This document shows positions 34,402-42,157 of a DNA stretch of 50,218 nt, in pieces. A model generated the notes under the pieces. That model saw only the letters and a list, made by a program, of their open reading frames with translations. It was not told the origin of the DNA and ran no database searches. Position numbers and translations under genes: made by a program. Position 1 is the first letter of the stretch. Every line of letters begins with the position of its first letter. This DNA comes from Thermohalobaculum sp038534135 (GTDB taxonomy: Bacteria; Pseudomonadota; Alphaproteobacteria; Rhodobacterales; Rhodobacteraceae). The stretch spans positions 1 through 50,218 of the forward strand of contig JBCAXJ010000038.1 of the NCBI GenBank assembly GCA_038534135.1, in the 5' to 3' direction.

Positions 34402-34688
34402 GGCGGTGTGTCTGCGTCGCGCCGACGGTCCGGGTGCCGGTCTGGCGGGATCTCGCCCGTTGTCGCTTCATCCGTCATCTGTCGTGACAGCAAGGCTGTT
34501 CCGATGATCAGCAAGGCCCAGACCGCGAACAAATAGATCAGTGTCACCGGAATGCCGCCGATCTTGGCGTCGATCTGGAAGACGCCGGCGATCGGAGACA
34601 CCAAAAGCAGCATGCCGATCAGCGTCAGGATCGCGGCCCGGTCCCGGACCCGGCGCGAGGTGAAGAACTGTTCGGCGCGGTCCTTCAT
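34398..34688 (-). CDS. small two-TM protein coupled to the SLC5 kinase
   Basis: 96 residues with two membrane spans (about 18-38 and 46-68) and a charged tail (DRHPDRRRDADTPP). It overlaps the receiver gene upstream and the SLC5-kinase downstream by ATGA, so the three are strictly coupled. Acetate permeases such as ActP are paired with a small two-TM partner (the DUF485 protein YjcH). This position and shape suggest an analogous helper for the SLC5 part. Homology to that family is not visible. Confidence 0.78.
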   Translation of the reverse strand: MKDRAEQFFTSRRVRDRAAILTLIGMLLLVSPIAGVFQIDAKIGGIPVTLIYLFAVWALLIIGTALLSRQMTDEATTGEIPPDRHPDRRRDADTPP

Positions 34689-35104
34689 TCGGCTGGAAGT
34701 CTGGCCCCTGCGCCTGCCGCAGCGCCGTCGGTCGCGGTCCGGGACGCAAGCATTCGGACCGCTTCGACCAGTTCCGCGTTCCCGAAGGGTTTCGAGATGA
34801 ACAGATCGGCTCCGCAGGCCATGGCGCGTTCGCGATCCTCGCGCTGGCCCTTGGCGGTCAGCATCAGGATCGGCAGGGCAGAGGTTGTCTGTGCCGCCCG
34901 CGCACGGCGCAGGATCTCGAAGCCATCGACTTCGGGCAGCATGACATCCAGGATCAGCAGGTCCGGAGGGTCGGCCAGGACGGTCTCGAGAGCCGTCCGG
35001 CCATTGTCACACACATCGACGTCATAGCCCGCGCGTTCCAGCAGAAAGCGCAGGGATTCGACGATGTTCGGTTCGTCCTCGGCCAGGAGCACCCTTTGTG
35101 CCAT
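34685..35104 (-). CDS. single-domain response regulator
   Basis: 139 residues from ATG 35104 (a GTG lies immediately before). CheY-like receiver: acidic pair EDE (9-11), phospho-acceptor Asp53 (LLILDVMLPEVDG), Thr83 and Lys105 (FISKPFG). After the receiver there are about 25 residues of Ala/Gly-rich tail (ATDGAAAGAGARLPAE) and no DNA-binding output. CrbS-like systems in gamma-proteobacteria use a regulator with an HTH domain, so this one must pass the signal on by contact or by phosphotransfer. It is the first gene of a strictly overlapping three-gene operon with the SLC5 kinase. Confidence 0.88.
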   Translation of the reverse strand: MAQRVLLAEDEPNIVESLRFLLERAGYDVDVCDNGRTALETVLADPPDLLILDVMLPEVDGFEILRRARAAQTTSALPILMLTAKGQREDRERAMACGADLFISKPFGNAELVEAVRMLASRTATDGAAAGAGARLPAE

Positions 35105-35232
35105 CACGCCCGCCTTCGTTCCCCGTTTCCTCCCGAGTGCGTCCGTCTGTCGCGGATCGTCACCAGTTGATTACACGACAAGTCGCCGCGAGAGGCAATC
35201 GCTTTTTGCAATTGGACTAGAGTCTGGCCCTG

Positions 35233-36642
35233 TCAGCTTCCCAAAGGATCATCCGTGCGGTGCGCGCAGGTATGACGCGGACAGAGGCGGCAGGCGGGTC
35301 CGACCTCCTCAACCGGCGTCGCCGTATCCGGCGCATAGACCGTTCGCGCCGCGTCCTCTTCGCTGAGTGCGAGCATATCTGTCAGGTAGTGGCGCGGCTG
35401 GTTGAAGCCCTCGGCGCCCGTGCGCCGTGATCGCGCGAGGAAGACGAAGCGCCGTCCGTTCGGGAAGACCGCGCGCTGTCGTAATACCGTTTCAGGCATT
35501 TGCTGAGCCCGGTAGAGCGCCCAGAGCGGGCAGGCGGCGGCATAGCGCGGCAAGGACAGCCCCGACAGCCCGAGCATCTCGATGATCGTGCCCGAGGCGT
35601 TGGCGCGGAAATAGCCGAAGGACGGGAGATCTTCAGCATCGTCTGGATGCCGCGGTGGCAGCGACGCGAGCCGCTGGCAGATGGTCATCACATCTGCGCC
35701 GGACTGGCGGGCGAGCGCCTCGATATCGAAGCCGCGCTCGGTGGTTTTGGCGATGAAGCCGTCGAGCGGCAACAGGATCGCTCGTGTCGCGTAGTCGATC
35801 AGAACCTGGCGCGCCCGGTTGCGTGCGGCCGTTGTCTCGAGTTGTGGGGCCTTGTCGATGATGTCGCCGACCGCGCCTGCCAGAAACTCCTGGGCGATTG
35901 CATGGGCCGCGACCAGGGGCGGCATCGGCTGGCGTTGGTTCACCAGGCCCGAAAGCTCCGCCCCGGCAGCGTCGAGTTTGGCGAAGTGATTGCCATTGGA
36001 CTCGAGCAGGGCTTCGACCTCATCCAGCGGGGTCAGCCTTTCGTCCGCGGCCTCGGTCTTCTCGAAATACGTGGCCAGAGCCTCCCCGATTTCGGTCAGT
36101 GCCGCGGCTTCGTCGCGAATGATGCCGGTGAAGCGGTTGCGCTGATGCGGTTCGATGTCGTCGAAGTCGGTCAGGATCTCGACCGCCGACCGGACGGCTG
36201 CGACGCGGCTGAGCATCCGGTGCACGGTTTCGGCCAGGAAGGGATCGTGTGTCAGCCGGTCGGCCATTTGGCGCGCGGCTTGGCTGGCGTCGTGCTCGGC
36301 CCGCGCAAGGGCTGCCAATGCGCGCGCCCATCCGGGATACCGGCCCAGCATCTCGCCGGTGCTCTCGGTTTCGACCTCCAGCGCGACCAAGGCGGGCAGA
36401 TGGGCGATCTCGTGCAGCGTCTCGACCAGGCGGCGTTCGGAGGCGCCGTCAAGCTCGGAGATCTCGGCTCCCAGTTCTTCGGCGGTGCGCACCAGCAGGG
36501 GACCAGCGATTCGCCGCTTGTTGCGTTCGATCAGGTTCAGGTAGCTCGCTGAGATGCCGATCCGGCGGGCCAGTTCACTCTGAGTGATCCCGGCACGCCT
36601 GCGCCTTTCGCGGATGCGTGCGCCGAGAATTGACTCAACCAC
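35233..36642 (-). CDS. ScfR-type short-chain acyl-CoA transcriptional regulator (XRE N-terminus)
   Basis: 469 residues. The N-terminal HTH of XRE type spans about residues 8-60 (RERRRRAGITQSELARRIGISASYLNLIERNKR). Then come a long helical segment and the C-terminal IrrE/DUF2083-like domain, with a closing cysteine group Cys451, Cys454, Cys459 (CRLCPRHTC). These features define the ScfR family, which includes RamB, PccR and MccR, that senses acetyl-, propionyl- or similar short-chain acyl-CoA and controls acetate or propionate use. It is divergent from the ABC importer and close to acs. The short palindrome between them (36683-36699) is a plausible operator. Ligand not known. Confidence 0.87.
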   Translation of the reverse strand: MVESILGARIRERRRRAGITQSELARRIGISASYLNLIERNKRRIAGPLLVRTAEELGAEISELDGASERRLVETLHEIAHLPALVALEVETESTGEMLGRYPGWARALAALARAEHDASQAARQMADRLTHDPFLAETVHRMLSRVAAVRSAVEILTDFDDIEPHQRNRFTGIIRDEAAALTEIGEALATYFEKTEAADERLTPLDEVEALLESNGNHFAKLDAAGAELSGLVNQRQPMPPLVAAHAIAQEFLAGAVGDIIDKAPQLETTAARNRARQVLIDYATRAILLPLDGFIAKTTERGFDIEALARQSGADVMTICQRLASLPPRHPDDAEDLPSFGYFRANASGTIIEMLGLSGLSLPRYAAACPLWALYRAQQMPETVLRQRAVFPNGRRFVFLARSRRTGAEGFNQPRHYLTDMLALSEEDAARTVYAPDTATPVEEVGPACRLCPRHTCAHRTDDPLGS

Positions 36643-36682
36643 CGTGAAATTTCCTTTCGTGTCAGCGCCTTGTTCGGAATGA

Positions 36683-36699
36683 TTGTAAATAGTTTACAA
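36683..36699. promoter_or_regulatory. palindromic operator candidate TTGTAAA-TAG-TTTACAA
   Basis: A perfect 7-bp inverted repeat with a 3-base spacer in the divergent interval between the ScfR gene (start 36642) and the ABC importer (start 36875). ScfR/RamB proteins are known to bind A/T-rich motifs of the AAACTTTGCAAA type, and this resembles such a half-site with one changed position. A consensus-like TTGACA (36766-36771) lies about 70 bases further right, a possible -35 for the importer. Confidence 0.5.
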
Positions 36700-36874
36700 A
36701 ACCAACAGGGGTGCGACATAATTATTCACAAAAAATACGTGTAAAGTCAATGGCTTGTTGAGTGCTTGACACATTTAGGGCATGTTCTTTTACGGGCGAG
36801 GGGTCGCCCAGGCGGGGCAAGCTCATAATAACGGGAACCGCCCCGCACAGAGGAAAAGCTCAGGGAGAACATCA

Positions 36875-38209
36875 ATGAGCAAGCTTATTACCAGCCGCCG
36901 CGGTCTGCTCAAAGGCTCGGCAGCACTTGGTGCGGGCCTTGCCGCGCCGACGATCTTCACATCGCAGGCATGGGCCGCTGGCTACACCAACGAGCCGACG
37001 GGCGACACCGTCACGCTCGGCTTCAACGTGCCTCAGACCGGCGCCTATGCCGACGAGGGCGCGGACGAACTGCGGGCATACGAACTGGCGGTCGAGCACA
37101 TCAATGCAGGCGGCGGCGGTATGCTGGACACGTTCAGCTCAAAGGCGCTGACCGGCGGCATCAACGGCAAGAAGGTCGTCTTCGTGACCGGCGACACGCA
37201 GACCAAGTCTGACGCCGCGCGCGCATCGGCCAAGCGCATGGTCGAGAAGGACGGTGCGATCATGGTCACCGGCGGGTCGTCGTCGGGTGTGGCCGTGGCC
37301 GTACAGGACTACTGCCAGACGGCCGGCATCATCTTCATGGCCGGTCTGACGCATGCCAACGACACCACCGGTAAGGATTGCCGCGCGAACGGCTTCCGCC
37401 ACTTCTTCAACACCGAAATGACGGGCGCTGCCCTGGCACCGGTGCTGAAGAACCAGTTCGGATCCGACCGTGTCGCCTACCACCTGACCGCCGATTACAA
37501 CTGGGGCTGGAGCCAGGAAGGCTCGATCCAGAAGTACTCGGAGCAGCTTGGCTGGAACACGCAGGCCGCTGTCCGCACGCCGCTGGGTGCGGGTGACTTC
37601 TCGCAGTACATCACACCGGTTCTGAACTCGGGCGCGGATGTTCTGGTGCTGAACCACTACGGCCGCGACATGGTCAATTCTCTGACCCAGGCGGTTTCGT
37701 TCGGTCTGCGCGACAAGCAGGTCAACGGCAAGGACTTCGGCATCGTGGTGCCGCTGTACTCGCGTCTGATGGCGCAGGGTGCTGGCGAGAACGTCAAGGG
37801 CATCTATGGCTCGACCAATTGGCACTGGTCGCTGCAGGATGACGGTTCGAAGGCCTTCGTTCAGTCGTTCGGTCAGAAGTACGGCTTCCCGCCGTCGCAG
37901 GCCGCACACACCACGTACTGCCAGGCGATCCTGTATGCGGATGCCTGTCAGCGGGCCGGCACGTTCCAGCCGTCCGCGGTTGGCGCGGCACTTGCTGACT
38001 TCGACTTCGACGGCCTCGGCAATGGCCCGACCACCTACCGGGGCGCGGACAACCAGTGCTTCAAGGACGTCCTGGTCGTGAAGGGCAAGGAAAACCCGAG
38101 CTCGAAGTTCGACGTTCTGGAAGTCGTCGAAGTCACGCCGCGCGCGAAGGTCGAGTACCCGACCGACATGCTGGGCTGCAACAAGGGCGCCATCAACGAC
38201 GGCGCTTGA
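36875..38209 (+). CDS. ABC transporter substrate-binding protein (Liv family)
   Basis: 444 residues; CAGGGAGA precedes ATG 36875, while the open frame to 36782 is not credible. The signal peptide has SRRGLLKGSAALGAGLAAP and ends SQAWA-A: a twin-arginine motif, so the protein is probably exported folded by Tat. The mature part is a type I periplasmic-binding fold (TVTLGFNVPQTGAYADEGADELRAYELAVEHINAGGG) as in Leu/Ile/Val and short-chain amide or acid receptors. It binds the importer's ligand in the periplasm. A palindromic repeat (38248-38272) after the gene could protect its message and raise it above the permeases. Ligand: unknown, with a short-chain acid a reasonable guess from the neighbours. 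Confidence 0.9.
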   Translation: MSKLITSRRGLLKGSAALGAGLAAPTIFTSQAWAAGYTNEPTGDTVTLGFNVPQTGAYADEGADELRAYELAVEHINAGGGGMLDTFSSKALTGGINGKKVVFVTGDTQTKSDAARASAKRMVEKDGAIMVTGGSSSGVAVAVQDYCQTAGIIFMAGLTHANDTTGKDCRANGFRHFFNTEMTGAALAPVLKNQFGSDRVAYHLTADYNWGWSQEGSIQKYSEQLGWNTQAAVRTPLGAGDFSQYITPVLNSGADVLVLNHYGRDMVNSLTQAVSFGLRDKQVNGKDFGIVVPLYSRLMAQGAGENVKGIYGSTNWHWSLQDDGSKAFVQSFGQKYGFPPSQAAHTTYCQAILYADACQRAGTFQPSAVGAALADFDFDGLGNGPTTYRGADNQCFKDVLVVKGKENPSSKFDVLEVVEVTPRAKVEYPTDMLGCNKGAINDGA

Positions 38210-38247
38210 TCAGCTGACTGACTGCCGGTCGCCCCGCGATGTCAAAT

Positions 38248-38272
38248 GTAGGGTGCGCAATGCGCACCCTAC
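38248..38272. repeat. dispersed palindromic repeat, copy 2
   Basis: GTAGGGTGCGC-AAT-GCGCACCCTAC: a perfect 11-bp stem with a 3-base loop, between the binding-protein and permease genes. Its near twin lies at 26474-26498. Inside an operon such a hairpin often stabilises the upstream message. Confidence 0.92.
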
Positions 38273-38314
38273 GGGCGGGGCGGCCGGACCTTAACACTGC
38301 CACCGGAGGGGGCG

Positions 38315-39343
38315 ATGGACGCGATACTCCTGCAAATTCTGAACGGTCTCGACAAGGGCGGCGCCTATGCGTTGATAGCACTTGGCCTGACCATCATCTT
38401 CGGCACGCTCGGTGTCGTGAATTTCGCCCACGGCGCCCTGTTCATGCTGGGAGCCTTTTGCGCGGTCGCGATGCGTTCGCTGCTGACGCTTTCATTCACC
38501 ACGATCGACGACACCCAGAAGGACTTCCTCGGCAACCCGCTGGAGGTCGAGACACCCTATCTGATACACTGGTTCGGGGATTTCGGCTCTTCCATGATCG
38601 AGTTTTCGGTCCCGGTCGCGATCCTGCTCGCCATTCCGTTCATGCTGCTGGTCGGCATCGCGATGGAGCGCGGGCTGATCCGGTTTTTCTACAAGCGTCC
38701 GCACGCCGAACAAATCCTCGTGACCTTCGGCCTTGCCATCGTGCTGGGCGAGATCGTCAAGAAATTCTATGGCGCCAACCCGATCCCGCAGGCCGCGCCT
38801 GAAATGTTCAAGGGCATGGTCGATTTCGGCGTGATGCTGGGCTTCGATCCGGGCTCGGTCCCTTATCCGACCTGGCGCCTGGTCTACTTCCTGTTCTCGC
38901 TGATGGTCATCGGCTCGGTCTTTGCCTTCCTGCAGTTCACCACCTTCGGGATGGTCGTCCGGGCCGGCATGGCCGATCGCGAGACCGTCGGCCTCTTGGG
39001 CATCGACATCGACAAGCGCTTCACCACCGTCTTCGGGATCGCTGCAGTCGTCGCGGGGCTCGCGGGGGTGATGTACACGCCGATCCAGCCACCGGATTAC
39101 CACTGGGGCATGGACTTCCTGGTGCTGTCCTTCGTTGTGGTCGTCGTCGGCGGCATGGGATCGCTGGGCGGTGCTGTCGCTGCGGGCTTCCTACTGGGGA
39201 TCGTCCAGAGCTTTGCATCGATGAACGAGGTGAAGGCGATCTTCCCCGGCATCGACCAGATCATCATTTATCTCATCGCCGTCATCATCCTGCTGGTTCG
39301 CCCGCGTGGATTGATGGGCCGCAAGGGCGTGATGGAGACCTGA
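38315..39343 (+). CDS. ABC transporter permease, LivH family
   Basis: 342 residues, about eight membrane helices. LivH hallmarks: LNGLDKGGAYALIALGLTIIFGTLGVVNFAHGALFMLGAF at the start and VVVVGGMGSLGGAVAAGFLLG near the end. An inserted hydrophilic loop of about 45 residues (TTIDDTQKDFLGNPLEVE...) separates helices 2 and 3. It forms the inner-membrane channel with the LivM protein, the first bases of which come 4 bases after its stop. A GGAGGGGGCG site precedes ATG 38315. Confidence 0.9.
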   Translation: MDAILLQILNGLDKGGAYALIALGLTIIFGTLGVVNFAHGALFMLGAFCAVAMRSLLTLSFTTIDDTQKDFLGNPLEVETPYLIHWFGDFGSSMIEFSVPVAILLAIPFMLLVGIAMERGLIRFFYKRPHAEQILVTFGLAIVLGEIVKKFYGANPIPQAAPEMFKGMVDFGVMLGFDPGSVPYPTWRLVYFLFSLMVIGSVFAFLQFTTFGMVVRAGMADRETVGLLGIDIDKRFTTVFGIAAVVAGLAGVMYTPIQPPDYHWGMDFLVLSFVVVVVGGMGSLGGAVAAGFLLGIVQSFASMNEVKAIFPGIDQIIIYLIAVIILLVRPRGLMGRKGVMET

Positions 39344-39346
39344 GCC

Positions 39347-40492
39347 ATGAACACTCCGAGCAAAACCTCCGACATGATCCTGCTGCTGTGCTTCTCCGCC
39401 GCGGTGCTGGCCGGACCGATCATCATGGCCCCGTTCGGGGCAGGCTATCCGGACCTGTTGCAGAAGTTCGCGATCTTCGGGATCTTCGCCATCGGCTTCA
39501 ACATCCTGTTTGGCCTGACCGGCTACCTGTCCTTCGGACATGCGGCTTTCCTGGGCGCGGGCTCCTACACCGCGGTCTGGACCTTCAAGCTGTTCAGCAT
39601 GAACCCGATCCCGGCTCTCATCCTGGCGGTCGTGATGGGTGGGGTGTTCGCGCTGATCATCGGTTTTGTCTCGCTTCGGCGGTCGGGGATCTACTTCTCG
39701 ATCCTGACGCTGGCCTTCGCGCAGATGAGCTACAATCTGGCCTATTCGGTGCTGACGCCGATCACCAACGGCGAGACCGGGCTGCAACTGGTGCAGTCCG
39801 ACCCGCGCTGGATCGATACGGCGATCTTCGGCATCGACTATGGATCGGTGCTGCCGTCCTCGAGCTTTTTCGGGATCGACATGACCGGGTTCCAGGGCTT
39901 CTACTTCTGCGCTGCCATCCTGATCCTGTGCTTCTACGTCTCGATGCGGATCTTCCGCTCGCCCTTCGGCATGATGCTGCGGGCGGTCAAGACCAACCAG
40001 AACCGGATGAACTACACCGGGCTGAACACGCGGCCCTACGCGTTGGCAGCCTTCGTGATCTCGGGAATGTATGCCGGGCTCGCCGGTGGTCTGATGGCCG
40101 TCATGGATCCGCTGGCCGGGGCCGAACGGATGCAGTGGACCGCTTCGGGCGAGGTTGTGCTGATGACCATCTTGGGCGGTACGGGAACGTTGCTGGGTCC
40201 GGTCATCGGGGCAGGTGCGATCAAGTATTTCGAGAACATCTTCTCGGCGTTCAACGAGAACATCCTGATGGGCTTCTTCTCGTTCCTGCCGGAAGGTCTG
40301 CAGCATGCGGCGGTCTCGGTCGCGAGCCTGTTCGTCGGCGAAGGCTGGCACCTGACGCTGGGCGTCCTGTTCATGGTGATCGTGATCTTCCTGCCCGGTG
40401 GGCTGATGGAGGGCGTCGCGCGCATCGGACGCCTGTTCAAACGCAAATCCGGTGATGATGGCGCCAAGACCGCCACTGTCCCGGCTGAGTGA
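39347..40492 (+). CDS. ABC transporter permease, LivM family
   Basis: 381 residues, ten membrane helices. LivM hallmarks: KFAIFGIFAIGFNILFGLTGYLSFGHAAFLGAG and AGLAGGLMAVMDPLAGAERMQWTASGEVVLMTILGG, with the EAA-like loop preceding it. The basic C-terminal tail (RIGRLFKRKSGDDG) is cytoplasmic. It starts 4 bases after the LivH gene and is followed by the ATPase LivG at 12 bases. Heterodimeric channel partner of LivH. Confidence 0.9.
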   Translation: MNTPSKTSDMILLLCFSAAVLAGPIIMAPFGAGYPDLLQKFAIFGIFAIGFNILFGLTGYLSFGHAAFLGAGSYTAVWTFKLFSMNPIPALILAVVMGGVFALIIGFVSLRRSGIYFSILTLAFAQMSYNLAYSVLTPITNGETGLQLVQSDPRWIDTAIFGIDYGSVLPSSSFFGIDMTGFQGFYFCAAILILCFYVSMRIFRSPFGMMLRAVKTNQNRMNYTGLNTRPYALAAFVISGMYAGLAGGLMAVMDPLAGAERMQWTASGEVVLMTILGGTGTLLGPVIGAGAIKYFENIFSAFNENILMGFFSFLPEGLQHAAVSVASLFVGEGWHLTLGVLFMVIVIFLPGGLMEGVARIGRLFKRKSGDDGAKTATVPAE

Positions 40493-40503
40493 GGAGAAAG
40501 ACG

Positions 40504-41262
40504 ATGGGCACCATTCTCAAGGTCCAGAACGTCAACAAGCGGTTCGGTGGCCTCAAGGCGCTGAACGAGGTCAACCTTGAAGTCGAGGAAGGCACCGTGC
40601 ACGCCATCATAGGCCCGAACGGTGCGGGCAAGTCGACTCTGTTGAACACCTTTGTCGGGCGTCTGACGCCGGACACCGGCAGCGTGATGTTCAACGGCAC
40701 CTCGCTGCTTGGGATCAAGCCGCACGAGATCAATCAGGCGGGCGTCAGCCGCGTCTTTCAGACGCCCGAGATCTTCGGCGAGCTGACGCTGCTGGAGAAC
40801 GTCATGATCCCGGCTTTTGCCCGGCGCGACGGGGCGTTCACGCTGAACGCCTTCTCGACTGTGGTGGGCGAGACCTCGCTGCAACAGAAGGCAATGGATA
40901 CGCTGTCGGATCTTGGCCTGGGCGAGAAGGCGAACGAGATCGCCAATCAGATGAGCCGCGGCGACAAGCGGCGGCTGGAACTGGCGATGTGCCTTGTCCA
41001 GGAACCGAAGCTTTTGCTTTTGGACGAACCGACGGCGGGCATGGCGCGGGCCGACACCAACAACACCATCGACCTGCTCAAGCGGATCGCCGAGCGTGGT
41101 ATCACGATGGTGGTGATCGAGCACGACATGCACGTCGTCTTCAGTCTGGCGCAGAAAATCAGCGTTCTGGCGCAAGGCACTGTTATCGCAGAGGATTTGC
41201 CGCAGAATATCAAGGGCAATCCGAAGGTGCAGGAAGCCTATCTGGGCGGAGCGCACCTATGA
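40504..41262 (+). CDS. ABC transporter ATP-binding protein, LivG family
   Basis: 252 residues from ATG 40504, with GAGGAG 9 bases upstream. Walker A GPNGAGKST, Q-loop (QTPEIFGELT), signature variant MSRGDKRRLELAM (LSGG replaced), Walker B LLLLDEPTAG and His switch (EHD). The signature LSGGQ is replaced by MSRGDKR, so the ATP-contact motif differs from the usual one. One of two ATPases driving the importer. Its stop overlaps the next gene's possible ATG (41259). Confidence 0.9.
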   Translation: MGTILKVQNVNKRFGGLKALNEVNLEVEEGTVHAIIGPNGAGKSTLLNTFVGRLTPDTGSVMFNGTSLLGIKPHEINQAGVSRVFQTPEIFGELTLLENVMIPAFARRDGAFTLNAFSTVVGETSLQQKAMDTLSDLGLGEKANEIANQMSRGDKRRLELAMCLVQEPKLLLLDEPTAGMARADTNNTIDLLKRIAERGITMVVIEHDMHVVFSLAQKISVLAQGTVIAEDLPQNIKGNPKVQEAYLGGAHL

Positions 41263-41285
41263 TGGACGGATCAGGGGGATACACC

Positions 41286-42086
41286 ATGGCCGAGACCAAG
41301 GACCGCGAAACGCTGCTGAGCGACGAGGCGTTTCAGAGAGATGCGCCTGGCATCGCGCCAGTCTCCGGCAAAGGGGGGCAACCGGCCTTCTTCTCGGCCT
41401 GGGACATCCATGCGTATTATGGCGAGAGTTACATCGTCCAAGGCGTGAGCTTCGACATCCGCGAGGGTGAGATCGTCGCCCTGCTGGGCCGGAACGGCGC
41501 GGGCAAAACCTCGACATTGCGGGCGATCGCCCGGGTTGACGACCCGGCCTTGCGCCAGGGTGAGATCTGGCTCGACCACCAGCCGCTGCACGAGATGAAG
41601 GCCCACCAGGCCTCGCGCGCAGGGATCGGGTTGGTGCCAGAGGACCGGCGGATCATTCAGGGTCTGACGGTCGAGGAAAACCTCAAACTCGCGCAGATCG
41701 CGCCGCCCGTCGGATGGTCGCTCGAGCGGATCTATGATCTGTTCCCGCGCCTTGGCGAACGCCGCAAGCAAGAGGGTACAACTCTCTCGGGCGGTGAGCA
41801 GCAGATGCTTGCGATCAGCCGCACGCTCGCCCGCGACGTGAAACTGCTGCTGCTGGACGAGCCCTACGAGGGCCTTGCCCCGGTGATCGTGCAGGAGATC
41901 GAGAGAACGCTGGAGCAGATCAAGGGCCTTGGCATGACCACGGTCATCGTCGAGCAGAACGCGATTGCAGCACTGCATCTCGCGGACCGGGCGATCATCC
42001 TCGACATGGGGCAGGTCGTCTTCGACGGCACCGCCCAGGAAGTGCTCGACAACGCCGAACTGCGCCAGGAATACCTCGCGATCTGA
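41286..42086 (+). CDS. ABC transporter ATP-binding protein, LivF family
   Basis: 266 residues from ATG 41286, with GGGGG 7 bases upstream; the frame opens at ATG 41259, overlapping the LivG stop as an alternative. An N-terminal extension of about 35 residues (DRETLLSDEAFQRDAPGIAPVSGKGG) is unusual for the family. Walker A GRNGAGKTS, signature LSGGEQQML, Walker B LLLLDEPYEGLAP (Y in place of the common T), and the His switch is replaced by VEQNAIA. With LivG it forms the ATPase pair of the importer. It ends 71 bases before acs. Confidence 0.9.
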   Translation: MAETKDRETLLSDEAFQRDAPGIAPVSGKGGQPAFFSAWDIHAYYGESYIVQGVSFDIREGEIVALLGRNGAGKTSTLRAIARVDDPALRQGEIWLDHQPLHEMKAHQASRAGIGLVPEDRRIIQGLTVEENLKLAQIAPPVGWSLERIYDLFPRLGERRKQEGTTLSGGEQQMLAISRTLARDVKLLLLDEPYEGLAPVIVQEIERTLEQIKGLGMTTVIVEQNAIAALHLADRAIILDMGQVVFDGTAQEVLDNAELRQEYLAI

Positions 42087-42157
42087 TCGCGGGGCGCGCT
42101 GTCACGCCGGGCGGGCCTCGGGTTGGCTCGCCGCAAGAAAAGACGAAGGGGAAGAGA

